Shown: in pieces, positions 29,803 to 41,054 of the stretch | How the letters are laid out: each line of letters begins with the position of its first letter | Position numbering within the stretch: the first letter of the stretch is position 1 | DNA from: Chloropicon primus | Taxonomy: Eukaryota; Chlorophyta; Chloropicophyceae; Chloropicales; Chloropicaceae | Direction of reading: 5' to 3' | Assembly: GCA_023205875.1 (NCBI GenBank) | Contig: CP060763.1 | Span: 1 to 64,000 of the forward strand | Length of the DNA: 64,000 nt | Position numbers and translations under genes: made by a program | The notes under the pieces: model-generated | Database searches by the model: none | Told to the model about the DNA's origin: nothing | The model's input: only the letters and a program-made list of their open reading frames with translations

Positions 29803-32721
29803 CTACTGTTCGCCCCCCACGAAGATGTCGAACGCGCTCTCCAGGGTCAGGTCGGCCTTGGAGACCCTGCTCGTCGGCGCCGCCGCCGCAGCTGCCAGCT
29901 GAGAAACGTCCAGTCCGGCCGCGCTGGCGTCCCTCTCCCTGAAGTACTTGACGTTCGCCTCCGCCACGGTCAGATGCTTCAGACACTCCTCGAGCTTTTC
30001 CTCGACTTTGGTCTTCTCCTGGCCCAGAGCCTCGATCTTGCCGTCCGCGATGTGGAGCCTGTCCTTCAGCTCCAGCTCCTTCTCCAGGCAGACCTCCAGC
30101 CTGGCCTCGTACTCCACGACCCGGGACTCGAGGTTGGCCTCGCTGGCCTGGAAGTTCTCGGCTCTCTTGACGGCCTTCCTGAGCTGAGCCTGAAGGTCCT
30201 GGGACGCGACCTCGCCCTGACACTTGAGCCTGTCGATTTCCTCGGCCTTCTCCCTCTTCAGGATGTCGCTGTACGACCGCAGGTGCTTCATCTCGAGCTT
30301 CGAGGCCTTGAGGTCGTCCTGGAGCTTCTTGCATGTCTGGTGGAGGTCGAACTCGGTGATGTTGGCGAATCTGAGCTCCTCCTCCTTGGAGTCCTTCTCC
30401 TGCTTCATGAATTTGAGGGCGGTCCTCTGCCTCTGCACCTCGTCCTTGAGCCCCCTGGCCAAAGTCTCGGCCTTCTCCGCCCTCTTGGTCATGTCCGCGT
30501 ACTTGGTGATGCCGACCCAGTCGGCCTTCTTCCTCGACAAGACTTTCTCCGCCTCCTTGAGCCGGGCCTTGGTCACGTTCAACTCCCGCTCCAGTCCCTG
30601 GGCCTTATTCATGTTCTCGAAGGCGTCCTTCACGGCGTTGTCGGCCTCCACCTTGGCATCCAGCAGCTGCATCTCCAGCTGCGCCACTTGGGAAAGGTTC
30701 TCCGTCTCCGTGGAGTTCTGGATCGAGTACTCCGTGCATTCGAAGATCAGGGCCTCCCTCTCTGTCATCGCGGCGCCTGTTGCCGTCGTCCTTTCGGACA
30801 GCCTGTCTCCCACATTCTTGCTTGATTCGGGGGAACCGATGTCTTCCTCCGAAGCCGACGCGGGGGACACGCCCTCCCCGTCCAGGGACAGCGCAGGCTG
30901 GTCGAGGTCCTCCAGCTTCTCGAAGATCATCAGAAGTTCCTGTTGGATTTGATCCATGTGCCTCCTCGTTACCTTTCCGGGCTTGCCAGAGATCTCGCTC
31001 GGGTCCGCGGGCTTGTAGTACTTTTCCAGCAGGTCCTTGATCCGCTTCACCACGTGGCTCGCTCCAATTCTCGCCTTGAGGCCCATCTTCTCCGAGTGCT
31101 GGAGCCTCTCCTCCAGCTCAGAGAGGACCACGGAGTGCCTGGCCATCTCCTCGGATCGAATGGACTTGAGTTGATCCCTCGTCCGCCTCAGCTCCCTCTC
31201 AAGGCTAGCCGCGTGCCTTTTGGTCTGGTCCATCTTCTTCTTCATCTCCTCGCCGCCGTAGAGGTGCACGGCGAAGGCTTCCTGGGCCTCGTGGACCGGG
31301 CTCGGCGACCTCGCGGTGGTGGGAGAGTGGAAGAGGTTCTCCTCCCTCCCGTCCTCGTCTGGCCTGCTCCTCAGGGCCTCTTCCGCCTCCGCCAGCTTCT
31401 CCTTGGCGCTCTCCAGCTCCACCCTCATCACGTTCACGTCCATCTCCTGGGAAAGGAGCTTGTGGTTGGCCTCCTGAAGGTTGTCCATGGTCTCGTCCAG
31501 CTCCTTGGTCAGGAAAGACTGCTTCTTCTCCGCCTTCTCGAGCTTCCTCATCGCGACCTTCAGCTGTTCCCCGTTCTCGAGGTCCGTCTTGAGCCAAAGG
31601 TCCTTGGCCTCTTTCTGCTTGATCAGAGTGCGCTGCAAGTGGTTCCTCTCCCCCTCGAGCTCCTTTTCCCTCGCCTCGAGCTCCCTCTGGTGGCCGTACT
31701 TGATCACCTTGATCTCCTCGATCCACTTTTTGTTGTTCTGCTTCACGTCACTCTCCAGCTCCCGGCACTTGAGCTCCAGCTTGCCGATGCTCGTCTTGAC
31801 CGCGGCCATGCCCCCCTTGTGACCCATCTCGATCTTGTGGACGACCTCCGCCTGCTGCCTCCCCAGCTCGTCCACTTTCTTCTCGAACTGGGCCTCCACT
31901 TGCACGATCTCCCCCTCCAGCCGCTTCATGATCTTCGACAAGAGCCTGAGCTTCTCGTAACGCCTCTTCGGGCCCACGGGTGGCTTGTCCCTCTCCGCCT
32001 TCTCTCCTCCTCCCTCGACCTCGCCCTCTTCCACGGCCTTCTTCTTCAAACCCAAGGACAGCGAAGATATTCTCTCTGACAAGGCGGAGGACATCGACGT
32101 GGACGGCCTCGAGTCGTTCATGGACACTCTCCTGATATCCCACGATCCCTCCGCTTCGTGGTCTTGGCCTTGGCCTCCGCCGAAGGGTGACTCCCTCCCC
32201 CAGGCCTCCCTGCTCCCCTGCGAACTGTTCGGCCTCGAAGGTATCTCGTGCACTGTTCCACTGGAGCTCGTGAATGCCTGAGCGCTCGACGGTCGAGGGG
32301 GAGGCGGCCTCCTACAACTTCCTTTCCCCTTGTCATCCCTGGACACTTTAGCCGACCCCGGCCTGGAGGTCTCCCTCCCTTCCCCTCTGTTCCTCTCCGT
32401 CAGCACGCTCGGAGCTTTGGCTTCCACTCCCTCAGCGGAGAGCGTCCCTCCTGCCGAGCCCCTCGCCAAGGGAGCGGACTTGGGTCTGTCCCGCCATCTT
32501 GCCAAGTGGATGCCCCCCTCACTCCCGCCGCGACCGGCCTCCTTGGCAGTCTTCCCTCTCGCACTCCTGGCTCTTTGGTTTTGACCTTGGCCTTGGCCTG
32601 CCTTGACGCCGAGGGCAGCCGCTGCCGAAGCTGGCCTCCTGTCGAAGGAACCCACGAGACCTGAACCTTGGATCAAGTCCGCCAGGTGACTGCTCCGTCT
32701 TATAGGTTGCCTCTGAGGCAT
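29803..32721 (-). CDS. Large coiled-coil protein, 972 aa
   Basis: An intronless 972-residue protein. The first ~270 residues are basic, Ser/Arg/Pro-rich and disordered. From about RRYEKLRLLSKIMKRLEGEI to the end it is almost continuous heptad-type coiled coil (ELDETMDNLQEANHKLLSQE; EVDKLEEC-like segments), broken by two charged loops near the middle. It has no catalytic motif. I do not recognise the family; a filamentous scaffold of the centrosome, basal body, flagellum or Golgi type is the usual role for such proteins. It is read toward the 212-bp repeat array and away from the kinesin-like gene. Confidence 0.85.
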   Translation of the reverse strand: MPQRQPIRRSSHLADLIQGSGLVGSFDRRPASAAAALGVKAGQGQGQNQRARSARGKTAKEAGRGGSEGGIHLARWRDRPKSAPLARGSAGGTLSAEGVEAKAPSVLTERNRGEGRETSRPGSAKVSRDDKGKGSCRRPPPPRPSSAQAFTSSSGTVHEIPSRPNSSQGSREAWGRESPFGGGQGQDHEAEGSWDIRRVSMNDSRPSTSMSSALSERISSLSLGLKKKAVEEGEVEGGGEKAERDKPPVGPKRRYEKLRLLSKIMKRLEGEIVQVEAQFEKKVDELGRQQAEVVHKIEMGHKGGMAAVKTSIGKLELKCRELESDVKQNNKKWIEEIKVIKYGHQRELEAREKELEGERNHLQRTLIKQKEAKDLWLKTDLENGEQLKVAMRKLEKAEKKQSFLTKELDETMDNLQEANHKLLSQEMDVNVMRVELESAKEKLAEAEEALRSRPDEDGREENLFHSPTTARSPSPVHEAQEAFAVHLYGGEEMKKKMDQTKRHAASLERELRRTRDQLKSIRSEEMARHSVVLSELEERLQHSEKMGLKARIGASHVVKRIKDLLEKYYKPADPSEISGKPGKVTRRHMDQIQQELLMIFEKLEDLDQPALSLDGEGVSPASASEEDIGSPESSKNVGDRLSERTTATGAAMTEREALIFECTEYSIQNSTETENLSQVAQLEMQLLDAKVEADNAVKDAFENMNKAQGLERELNVTKARLKEAEKVLSRKKADWVGITKYADMTKRAEKAETLARGLKDEVQRQRTALKFMKQEKDSKEEELRFANITEFDLHQTCKKLQDDLKASKLEMKHLRSYSDILKREKAEEIDRLKCQGEVASQDLQAQLRKAVKRAENFQASEANLESRVVEYEARLEVCLEKELELKDRLHIADGKIEALGQEKTKVEEKLEECLKHLTVAEANVKYFRERDASAAGLDVSQLAAAAAAPTSRVSKADLTLESAFDIFVGGEQ

Positions 32722-33054
32722 CCCTCTCCTTCTCCCTCACTGTCTCCTCCCTCGGCTTGCCTCTGTCTTCTCCCAGTTCAAACAATTTTTCCTTTCCTTC
32801 GACAGATGACACGAGGGAGGGACCAGCCATCCAGGGGGGAACAACAAGGTGGAAGGGTGACCTTGATGAGGACGAGGGTGGGCAAGGGACATCAGATCAC
32901 GGCGTGGTTCACTTCCTCTGTGCCTCTCCTCGGCCTGTCTCTGCGTGTCTTTGATGAAGGGCGAAAGGAACCTTGTGGATATCGATATAATAATAATAAT
33001 AATAGAATAATGAATAATGTAACGATCGATCCGTCGTCGTCGTCGTCGTCGTCA
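32722..33054. other. Intergenic stretch with two trinucleotide runs
   Basis: No gene is seen. A (TAA)n run (about 32990-33012) and a (GTC)n run (33033-33049) lie just past the stop of the kinesin-like gene, in what would be its 3' UTR. Confidence 0.55.
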
Positions 33055-36000
33055 TCAATTGATGAACCTGTACATGTCCATGGGACGCAGGGGTCTTGCC
33101 GGGCTGGAGTCGCTGACTGCGGAGATGGGAGAGGAGAGCGCCGCCCTCTCAGGCTCCGAGGACCTGGTGGTGGGTGTCTTCGACTTTGGTGGGGGAGTGC
33201 CAGAAGAAGGCTTTGGCGTCGCTCTCTTCTGAGACTCCTGAGGCGGTGGTTTGACTGCCTCGGGGGCATTGTCACGCTTCTTTGGTGGGACTGGGGTGCC
33301 ACTCTGCTCATCCAAACCTTCCGGCCCCCTTACCCTCTCCCTCTCCACCAGCCTTGCCTTCCTGCCGATCGCGATGTTGTTCCTCGCGAGATTCTTGTTG
33401 ATGAGCTTCTCAAGGTTCTTGATGGAAGCCTGGGGCAAGTTGTGGACCTTCACGAAGTCCTTGGCGATCTCCTCGGCACTGTCCTCGCGGTGAATGTGAA
33501 TCTTTTCGGTGTGCCCCTTGTACATGTTCACCGCGATGATCAGGACGAGGGGGTTTTCCTCCTCCTTCTCATCCATCAAATCCTCGAGCTTGAACTTCTT
33601 GTTGAAGCTGCTGTGCCTCCTTCTCTTCTCGACAACTCCTTCCGCATCGAGCTCCTTTGGATTCTGCTTCTTTGGCAATTCCTTGAGGGAGTGGGTGGAC
33701 TCCACCTCGTCGTCCTTGAAGTCGGACGCCTTCGTCATCGCCTCCTCCCTCGACATGATTTCCGTGTCTGTGCTCTTCGGCTCGGACTTCTTCCTCTGAA
33801 CGAGGGTGGGGGTGCTTGGCTCGGACTGACCTTGCGGGAAGATGTTGGAATTCGGCGTCTCGACCTCCTCCTCCTCGCTGCTGAAATCTTCGTCCTCCCC
33901 CCTCTGCGGAAGGATTCGCCTCCGAGGCGATCCGACGACATCGCCTATCGTGGCCTCGGAGCTCTCCTTAGCGAGCTCACCGACATCTTCTTCCCTCTCC
34001 GCTCCACCGGCGGAGTCTCCCTCCTCCCCCTCCTCCACCACCACCGCTTTCCCTTCCTGCTCCTCTTCTGGAACTTCAATGTCCGGGACCACGGCATTGG
34101 TGCTCGCCGCGGCATCTTTGCTGGCGCTGCCTGGGAGGGCGCACTGAATTCTGACGTTTCTCGACTTCTTCTCCCTGGCTTGAGCAGGAGAATCCTCGAG
34201 CTTCTTCGCCAGCTCCTTGTTTTTCTCCGTCAGCAGGGCGCACTCGTCATCGAGGGAAGCCACCGCGGCCTCCGCCTCCCTCCTGAGGGTCTGCTCGTCC
34301 ATCACCTGGTCCTTGAGCCTTCGAAGCTCCACCTCCATGGACTTGATCCTTTCGCCCTCCCCCTTGCTTGGCGCGGCCCTCGATCCGCCCAGGGCCTTCT
34401 GGTTCTCGATCTCATTGCGCAAGGACGCGATAATTTTCCTCATCTCGGTTGCCCTTGCCCCAGCCCTCCTCGTGGCCGCCTCGGCTTCCTGGAGCTCCAC
34501 CTCAGCGGTGGCAAGGGCATCCTCATGGTAACGCTCCGCCTCCCGCATAACGCTCCAGATGGATTCCAGCTCGTCCCGAATGTGGGCAAAATCGGACAAG
34601 CCCGCATCAAAGGTGGCGGGAGATGCGCTGGGCCAAACCAGCTTGCTCACGGCGCGCACCGAGGGCGGGGTGGCAAGGGGGACGATAGCTTTGCGATTCT
34701 TGTTTCCCTCGGCACTCGAGTCCATTGCGCTGGCTTTGGCGAGCTGATTTGCCAGAGGACTCCCGCTCGTGCTAGGAGGGGGTGTCTTGGCCCCCGGCGG
34801 TGGAGTTGGAGCTGGGGCTGGAGTCACGGCGGTGGTCTCCGCCGTCATTGCCCCCCCGCCGACACTGCATTTCGAGCTTGACGACGCCACGGACAGAAGC
34901 CCGTTGGCCGACAATGCAGGTGTTTTGAACGAAGGCGTGGTCTCTTCCGCTGCTCCGGTTTCGATCGCGTTCCGAGATGTCACAGCGCTCAAGGGAGTGT
35001 CCTCGAACTTCAATGGGGGCGCTTGCGGCGCCCTCGGAGTCTTCTCCTCGGTCGTGACGTGAAGCAGCTTTGCCGATTCCGCCCTTTCCGCAAAGCTGAG
35101 AAAGCCGGCGACTTGATTCACTTGGCTTCTCGATGGTGACACGCACCCGATGAGACAGACGAACGGGGTCTTGCCCGTGGAGTGCGAGCAGGTGGTCAAC
35201 GCTCTTGAGCCCCCCTTGGCATCCTCGCTGCTCACGTACATCCGAGAGGACCCCAGGGGCGCGGCCAGCATCGTTGCCAGGGACGCGTTTGCCCGCAGCA
35301 AGGAGTGGCTCTTGCCACCGATTCCCGTCAGGGAGTCGAGGACAGCTCTGAGGCGCAGCATTGGAGCCGAGAGGTGGGTCCCTGTCAGGACTGGCCCCTC
35401 CATGGACATCGTCTCGCTGGGGAGAACCAGCACGAACGCGATTTTCGAGGTGTAGGGTGCACCGGCGCTCCTGTGACCGTCTCTGGCCGCCGTCCTCTGC
35501 AGCCCTCCCTGGTTGACCTTGACCAGCCTGACCTGCGTCACGATGAATTGCACTCTCTCGTTCTTCCTCCTGATCCACTCTTTCGAGGAGGAGATGAAGT
35601 CCTTGACCTTGCCTTCTCCCCCATTCGCTGGCGATGACCTCTGATGATGGCCCTCCTCCTTGTGCTTGCGACACAGGGCTATGGCGGGCTTCAACATCGC
35701 TTCGAAGTCAACCGTGTTCGTGCACGTCGCCCACCTGACGTGGTCGACCTGCTTCCTCTTCTCACGCTCCTCGGCCACCGCCTTGGTCCTCCTCAAGTTT
35801 GGCGTTCTGAGGGAATCCGGCACAGGGCTTTCCTCCTCGGCCTCCGCCAGGAGGGAAGAGTCGTCCAAGAGGTCCGTCACGAGGCCTGTCTGCGTCACGG
35901 CGAACGACGAGCACTGCAAGTCCAGGTCGGACACGTCGCTGAGCATCGGATGACTCGCTTGCGGGCTGTCCGAGACTTGAGAGAATCCCGATGCAGACAT

Positions 36001-36654
36001 AGGAGTCCTGCTCAAGGATTCCCTGCCGGTGCTTTGTGGGGTGAACCATCCCCCGTCCCTGTCCTTCTCTCTCCTGAATTTCATCCAAGCTTTCCTTCGA
36101 AAGACTTCGTGGACAACTCTCACCAGCAAGCCCGTCTCGTCCTTGCCCCGGCCCCGGCCTCTCATAGCGTTGGCGTAAGACCACTCCCACTCCTCCTCCT
36201 CAAAGTCCTTCAGCCTGGAGCTCGTGGACGTCTCGTAAAGAGTGTGCCGCTTTCCCATGCCGTCCCCGCCGTAGCACAGGACAACGCCGTCGCAGCCATC
36301 CTCGCCGGGGCTCCCGCTGGGACTGGCGCTCAGGAGGCAGTCCACGATACCCCTCCCGCACCTGTTGAACACGTCCTGCTGCGTGGCCTTCTCGCTTAGA
36401 GCAATGCTTGGCTTGAAAATTCTGTCCTTGCCCCTCCCATCCCGCAGCAGTATGGTCTCCCTCTCCCTCTCCCTCCCTCCCTCCTTCCCTCCCTCCTCTG
36501 ACGACACAACAGACAGAGCTCTTGGGTCCTTCAACTCCTCGAGGTTCGACCTCGGAAGCGGCCGGACCCTCACCAAGCTCGTCACATTGTTCAGAAATCC
36601 CGGGCATTGCGTTGCACAAGCCTCCCCCTCACTCTCTGCTGCTCCACCCTTCAT
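33055..36654 (-). CDS. Kinesin-like protein with a degenerate motor domain
   Basis: 1199 residues, intronless. The N-terminal ~510 residues align by eye with a kinesin motor: SLVRVRPL near 26-33, a P-loop-like YGGDGMGKRHTLY at 128-140, a neck-side LIGCVSPSRSQ and FLSFAERAESA. The P-loop ends GKR where kinesins have GKT/GKS. The SSRSH switch I block is replaced by APYTSKIAFVLVL, and no DLAGSE switch II is visible. ATP turnover is therefore unlikely. Coiled coil follows (about 690-840), then a Ser/Glu-rich region. Near the C-terminus is a compact domain (NMYKGHTEKIHIHREDSAEE, then VHNLPQASIKNLEKLI) reminiscent of small ubiquitin-like folds. It probably binds microtubules or works as a scaffold rather than a motor. 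Confidence 0.8.
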   Translation of the reverse strand: MKGGAAESEGEACATQCPGFLNNVTSLVRVRPLPRSNLEELKDPRALSVVSSEEGGKEGGRERERETILLRDGRGKDRIFKPSIALSEKATQQDVFNRCGRGIVDCLLSASPSGSPGEDGCDGVVLCYGGDGMGKRHTLYETSTSSRLKDFEEEEWEWSYANAMRGRGRGKDETGLLVRVVHEVFRRKAWMKFRREKDRDGGWFTPQSTGRESLSRTPMSASGFSQVSDSPQASHPMLSDVSDLDLQCSSFAVTQTGLVTDLLDDSSLLAEAEEESPVPDSLRTPNLRRTKAVAEEREKRKQVDHVRWATCTNTVDFEAMLKPAIALCRKHKEEGHHQRSSPANGGEGKVKDFISSSKEWIRRKNERVQFIVTQVRLVKVNQGGLQRTAARDGHRSAGAPYTSKIAFVLVLPSETMSMEGPVLTGTHLSAPMLRLRAVLDSLTGIGGKSHSLLRANASLATMLAAPLGSSRMYVSSEDAKGGSRALTTCSHSTGKTPFVCLIGCVSPSRSQVNQVAGFLSFAERAESAKLLHVTTEEKTPRAPQAPPLKFEDTPLSAVTSRNAIETGAAEETTPSFKTPALSANGLLSVASSSSKCSVGGGAMTAETTAVTPAPAPTPPPGAKTPPPSTSGSPLANQLAKASAMDSSAEGNKNRKAIVPLATPPSVRAVSKLVWPSASPATFDAGLSDFAHIRDELESIWSVMREAERYHEDALATAEVELQEAEAATRRAGARATEMRKIIASLRNEIENQKALGGSRAAPSKGEGERIKSMEVELRRLKDQVMDEQTLRREAEAAVASLDDECALLTEKNKELAKKLEDSPAQAREKKSRNVRIQCALPGSASKDAAASTNAVVPDIEVPEEEQEGKAVVVEEGEEGDSAGGAEREEDVGELAKESSEATIGDVVGSPRRRILPQRGEDEDFSSEEEEVETPNSNIFPQGQSEPSTPTLVQRKKSEPKSTDTEIMSREEAMTKASDFKDDEVESTHSLKELPKKQNPKELDAEGVVEKRRRHSSFNKKFKLEDLMDEKEEENPLVLIIAVNMYKGHTEKIHIHREDSAEEIAKDFVKVHNLPQASIKNLEKLINKNLARNNIAIGRKARLVERERVRGPEGLDEQSGTPVPPKKRDNAPEAVKPPPQESQKRATPKPSSGTPPPKSKTPTTRSSEPERAALSSPISAVSDSSPARPLRPMDMYRFIN

Positions 36655-37492
36655 GCCTCTCTCCTCACCTCACCTCTCCTGCCTGGATCTCTTCTCTCCA
36701 CTCACTGGCCTTGTGTCTCTTGTTGGCGGCCTCCTCCTCCCTCCTTGGCCTTGACTCCAGACACAGAACCAATCCCCTGAATTGCGAGCAAGGACACTCA
36801 GGCGCTCTCCACTAGCACTGCAAGTCCTCTGGCTTGCCTTGTCCCTTGGACAAGACTTGTGTATGTGTGTGTGTTACCCTCCTGTGCTTCTCCCTGTGCA
36901 GTCCAGTGCCTCTCTCCCCTCAAAGCAACAAAGCAAAACCACCAAGCCGGTGACTTGTCAGCAAGGCGTGTGTTGTGTGTAATCCACTCCACCACGGTTT
37001 TTCCCCTTCTTCCAAGCTCACCACCACCCTTGGTCTTGGCCTTGGCAAAGAATGATGGATGAGACCTATAACCCTCTCACTTCCCCCTCGGGCTGCCCTA
37101 ATTGCCCAAGGAGAAAAAAATTAACGAGCGAGTTTGACAGATGATGAGGTGACAAGAGAGGGGGACACAGTTCACAAACAAGGCTGAACCATCACACCAC
37201 ACCACACCACAACATTACGAGTGAGGTACAACATGAAGTCTTAGCTTTACTACCACGCTACACGTTTGCCTTGACCAAACACTCACTCCCTTGCCTCTGA
37301 AACTGTCCTCTGGCTCTGTGTTCAGTGAGGTTGGTGCCAAGGTGCAATCTTTGGTTCAAGCAAGGAGCAAGCGTGCCGAACCCATTAGGAGGAGACAGGG
37401 ACGCCACCATGTTCATGCCATCCTGAAGTCTTGTTCACACATCTCAATCGGTCAGTGAGTCAGTGAGGCTGGGATAGGGCCTGGGTCTCTCC
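36655..37492. other. Divergent intergenic region, 838 bp
   Basis: This lies between the kinesin-like gene (minus) and the IQ protein (plus). No coding potential, tRNA or long repeat was recognised. Short simple runs only: tgtgtgtgtgtt near 36864 and accacaccacaccaca near 37195. It presumably contains both promoters. Confidence 0.5.
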
Positions 37493-37673
37493 ATGGGCAC
37501 GGGCGCTAGTGTGGAAGCTGGAGGAGCAGAAAGGGGTGGAGAGAGGAAGCCGGCCAAGAGAGGCCAAGGTGCACCCATCACCCTCAGCCCGGATGCCTCT
37601 GGAACCAAGGATGCAAGTGCTAGGACTCGGGCCCTGGATCGGGTCTCGTCGAAAATTCTCTTCGGGTTCAACA

Positions 37674-37711
<38 letters not shown>

Positions 37712-40700
37712 CAGAGTCGTGAGAAGGAGGTGGGGAAGGAGGAGGCCAGCAGCAGAGGGCCTGTGAAGCTGGACAGGGGGTTATCTTTGGATCGAAAATT
37801 GATGCTGGATATGCGCACGGCACCCGCAAACTCGTTTGTCTCCGCAAGAGGCAGCTCTAAACCAGTATCGCACGAGGACAAGGGGAAGCGTCTCAAGGAC
37901 ATCGGCATGACAGGGCGTGATCACGGTCAGACCGGTCCAACCCTTCGGGCAAACCGTGGATCCGGAGCCCCTTCATCGTCCTTCTCAGCAAGCACGAGTG
38001 CGAGACCTTGTCCCATCGACAAGAGGAGTGGAAGTGAGGATGCAAACGCTGGAGTCCTGCATGCTTTGGAGACTTGCGTCAGGCAATCTCGCTTGCTTCT
38101 GTTCTCCACGCACAAGAGCAAGGACAAGGACCACTGCAAGGGTGTTGTGCAATGCATCCAAGACACGGAGCGGGCGCTCGAGGACTACGAACTCGGCGGC
38201 ACGACGGGTCGGCGGCGCAGGGAGAGGTGGAGGGAGCGAGAAGTCCACGCACTCTGCGATGCCATCAAGTTGCACGTTTTGGCAAGATTGTGGGAAAAGG
38301 TTTACAGCGGCCTCAAGAGGAGCGACGAGGACTCGATCAAGGGTTCCCTCGCGAGTGGGATCTTGGACCTCCTCGAATCCAACTTGTCCGTGGCGACTGG
38401 GAAGGCGTTCACCCAGTGGAGCGTCGTCCCGGTGCAGAAGTACATCAGGCAGCTGAGGGATGCGATGAGGCTGGAGGACGCGTGCGGCGCCGGGGGGAGG
38501 ACTGGCGGCAGAGGGGGCCAAGGCCACGGCCGGCATGGCCACGCCAGCTTCCTCGAAGAAGAAACGGAGATCCAGAGAGCCCTGGAACTTTTCAATTTCA
38601 ACATCGAGAACGATCTTGAGCAGCACCGAAAGGCGGAAGCTTCCTCGTCTTCCTGGGAGGAGTCAGCGAAGCATTCTGTGCTTTGGTCCTCGGTGGTGGA
38701 ACGGCGACTGAATGCGTTGGCAAAAGCTGCAGAGAAAGAAGTCGTGTCCCTGAGGCTGGAGGACGGCCTCAAGAAGCTGTTGGCAAGGGGAGACCGCAGC
38801 AAGAGCGACCTGGTCATGGAGATGGGGGGCGGCGAGGATGGTAACGGCCAGGATCAAAGGTCCCGCAAGCAGGAGCAGGGCCTCTCGTTGAAGGAGCTTC
38901 AAGTCTTGCTGAGGAGGGGAGAGGAGCTTCTGTCGTCCTTCGCCATCGAGAACCAATCGAGCAGGAGATCCTCCCGCTTGAGATCCCTCCTCGCTGTCGG
39001 GGAGGCGCTCCTCAAGTGCAGGTGCGCCCTGGAGCGCCGCGGTCTTCGATCCAAGTTCGAGTGGCCTGGGTACTGGCTTGGTGACGATGTGGACCACTTC
39101 CGCGCCCTCCGTAAAGCGGAGGACGTGATGAGAGACGCCATGTGGTCGCTGTTGGGATTGCCGGACGCCAGCAAGCGGGCCTTGCTGGAGTGCGGTAGGC
39201 AGGTATACCAGACTGTGCACGAGAAGTACGAGGTTCACCTCCGTTGGGATCTCGAAAAGCTGGAGCAGGACCTGGGGGAGTTGAGGGAGGACGGTGTGTT
39301 CGGGTTTGACGAGTACAGGAGCAAGAACTTGCGCTTGAAGTTTGTGGACTCGAGCGCGATTGTGATTCAGACGGCCTTCAGGGCCTACCGGGCTCGGAGA
39401 GATGTCACCCAAGCGTTGGAGGTGCAAAGGGAGAGGTTGAGAAAGATTAAGGACGACGAGGGGGCCGCCATCGTGATCCAGAGGCACGCCAGGCAGATGC
39501 TCTCCAAGAAGAGGGCCGAAGCGATGCGGCTCAGCGCTGAGGAGGAGGACAGGGCTTCGATCAAAAGGTTCACGACCATGTCGCCCTCCAGGCTGCTGAA
39601 AGCTCTTCTGGAAGAGATGGGCCAGAAGGACCCAGAAGAATCCGGGGTTGGGGAGAAGGGGAAGGGCAAGGAGTGGAGGACGAGGAACACGCCCTTCGAG
39701 CTCGCCAGATTGGTCATAAAGTCTTCCCCCACGTCTGAAATCTGCAGAGCGTTCGAGCAGGTGCCTCGGCGGTGCTGGGATCACTGTGCGCTCCTTCTGG
39801 ACGGAGCCCCAGCTTCCCTGTCGGTGGCTGTGCTGAACGGGATCACCAAGAAGACCTTTGCGGTGGAGGTCCTGATGACCTTGCCGGTGCAGACCCAAGC
39901 CAACGTCCTGGCAGAAATGAGAATCGGTTGGAGGGAGGAGATCTACACCGCGCTGGAGGACACGGATGTGGTGGACCTCGCCTCAGCCTTCACCCATATC
40001 GAAGAGAACCACAACTTGAGCATACACATGCTGGAGCGGTGCCACGTCCTGGGACGGCTGGAAGACGTGGGGGAGTGCTTTGCCAAGAGGGGAACCGGAC
40101 CGGCCACCATCGCGAAGCTCGTCGAGTACCTCAAGCCGTTTTCCATCCTGCAATTCACCTTGGGGATCAAAAGAGGGATCAGCGAGGCCTTGGAAGGCGA
40201 GGACGGGGACAAGGAAAATGAGATCCTTGAGGAGATGTTCTCGAGGTGCTCGAAATCTTGCCTGATGCTGGTGAACACGCTGGTGGCTTTCCATGTGAAG
40301 CACGGCCCGAAGATATTCACGGTCGAGCACAACCCGGACGTCGAAGCGTTTGACTACACGAGGGGGCTGAACATCCTCCTGCACGGACTCAGGTGCAACG
40401 GGCACATTGAGCACGCGCTTGCGGGATTGAACCAGCTCCTCGAGTCGGGCGAGGAGATCAGAATGGATGCCAGCTTTCATCGCCAGGCGATCTCTTTCTT
40501 GGTGAAGCAGATGGTGTACACCGTGCCCCTCGACAGCGTGGGACTCTTGATCAACTGGATCTCGAAACACCACACCGTGGATGTCTCGACGATCCTGCAC
40601 GCGATCTCCTCGGACTATCCTGACTTCTGCTCCTCGGTCTTGCAGCATTCTGACCTCGTTGTGGTCTCCAAAGGCCTCGTCAGCGCAATGAAGCCCTCGT

Positions 40701-40831
40701 TCGCGTGCCTCCTCCTGTTGCAGTTGAGCTCCAAGGACAGGGCGACCTCGGAGCAATTCCTTGAGTCCTTGGTCGAGGTCTCCCCCGAGTTTGCAAAGCA
40801 AGTCAGCGAGAACATCGCGAGTGCGAGGTGA
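37493..40831 (+). CDS. IQ-motif (calmodulin-binding) helical-repeat protein, 1112 aa
   Basis: Intronless. It starts MGTGASVE, with Gly2 and Ser6, which fits an N-myristoylation signal. A (GACGAG)n run encodes the acidic DEDEDEDEDED stretch near residue 65. Two IQ motifs are visible: AIVIQTAFRAYRARRD (about 622) and AAIVIQRHARQMLSKKRA (about 658). The last ~400 residues are leucine-rich helices (HEAT-like spacing). It is probably a Ca2+/calmodulin-regulated, membrane- or cytoskeleton-linked scaffold; I do not recognise the family. Its last 63 codons and 3' flank are copied at 43727-43953. The 10-mer TTGTATAATA lies 62 bp past the stop. Confidence 0.85.
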
Positions 40832-41054
40832 GCCTCCCGAGGCCCTCAAAAGATGTCCTGAAATCGAAACCAAAGGCACGGGGCCTTCATGGGTTGTATA
40901 ATAAAAGTAATTCAGGGAGATATCCACCAAAAAGGCCAAAAGACACGAACCTTCCCTTGTCCTTGTTCTTGTCCTTGTCCTCCTCCTCGTCACCACCGGT
41001 GGCATCCCATCACCCCTCCTCCATCATCCCTGCCATGGATTGCGGATAAATTCT

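Noticed and set aside
36655-37492. Possible tRNA or small RNA near 37340-37370 (ggttcaagc)
   Set aside because: Resembles a T-arm only over a few bases; no cloverleaf could be folded around it.
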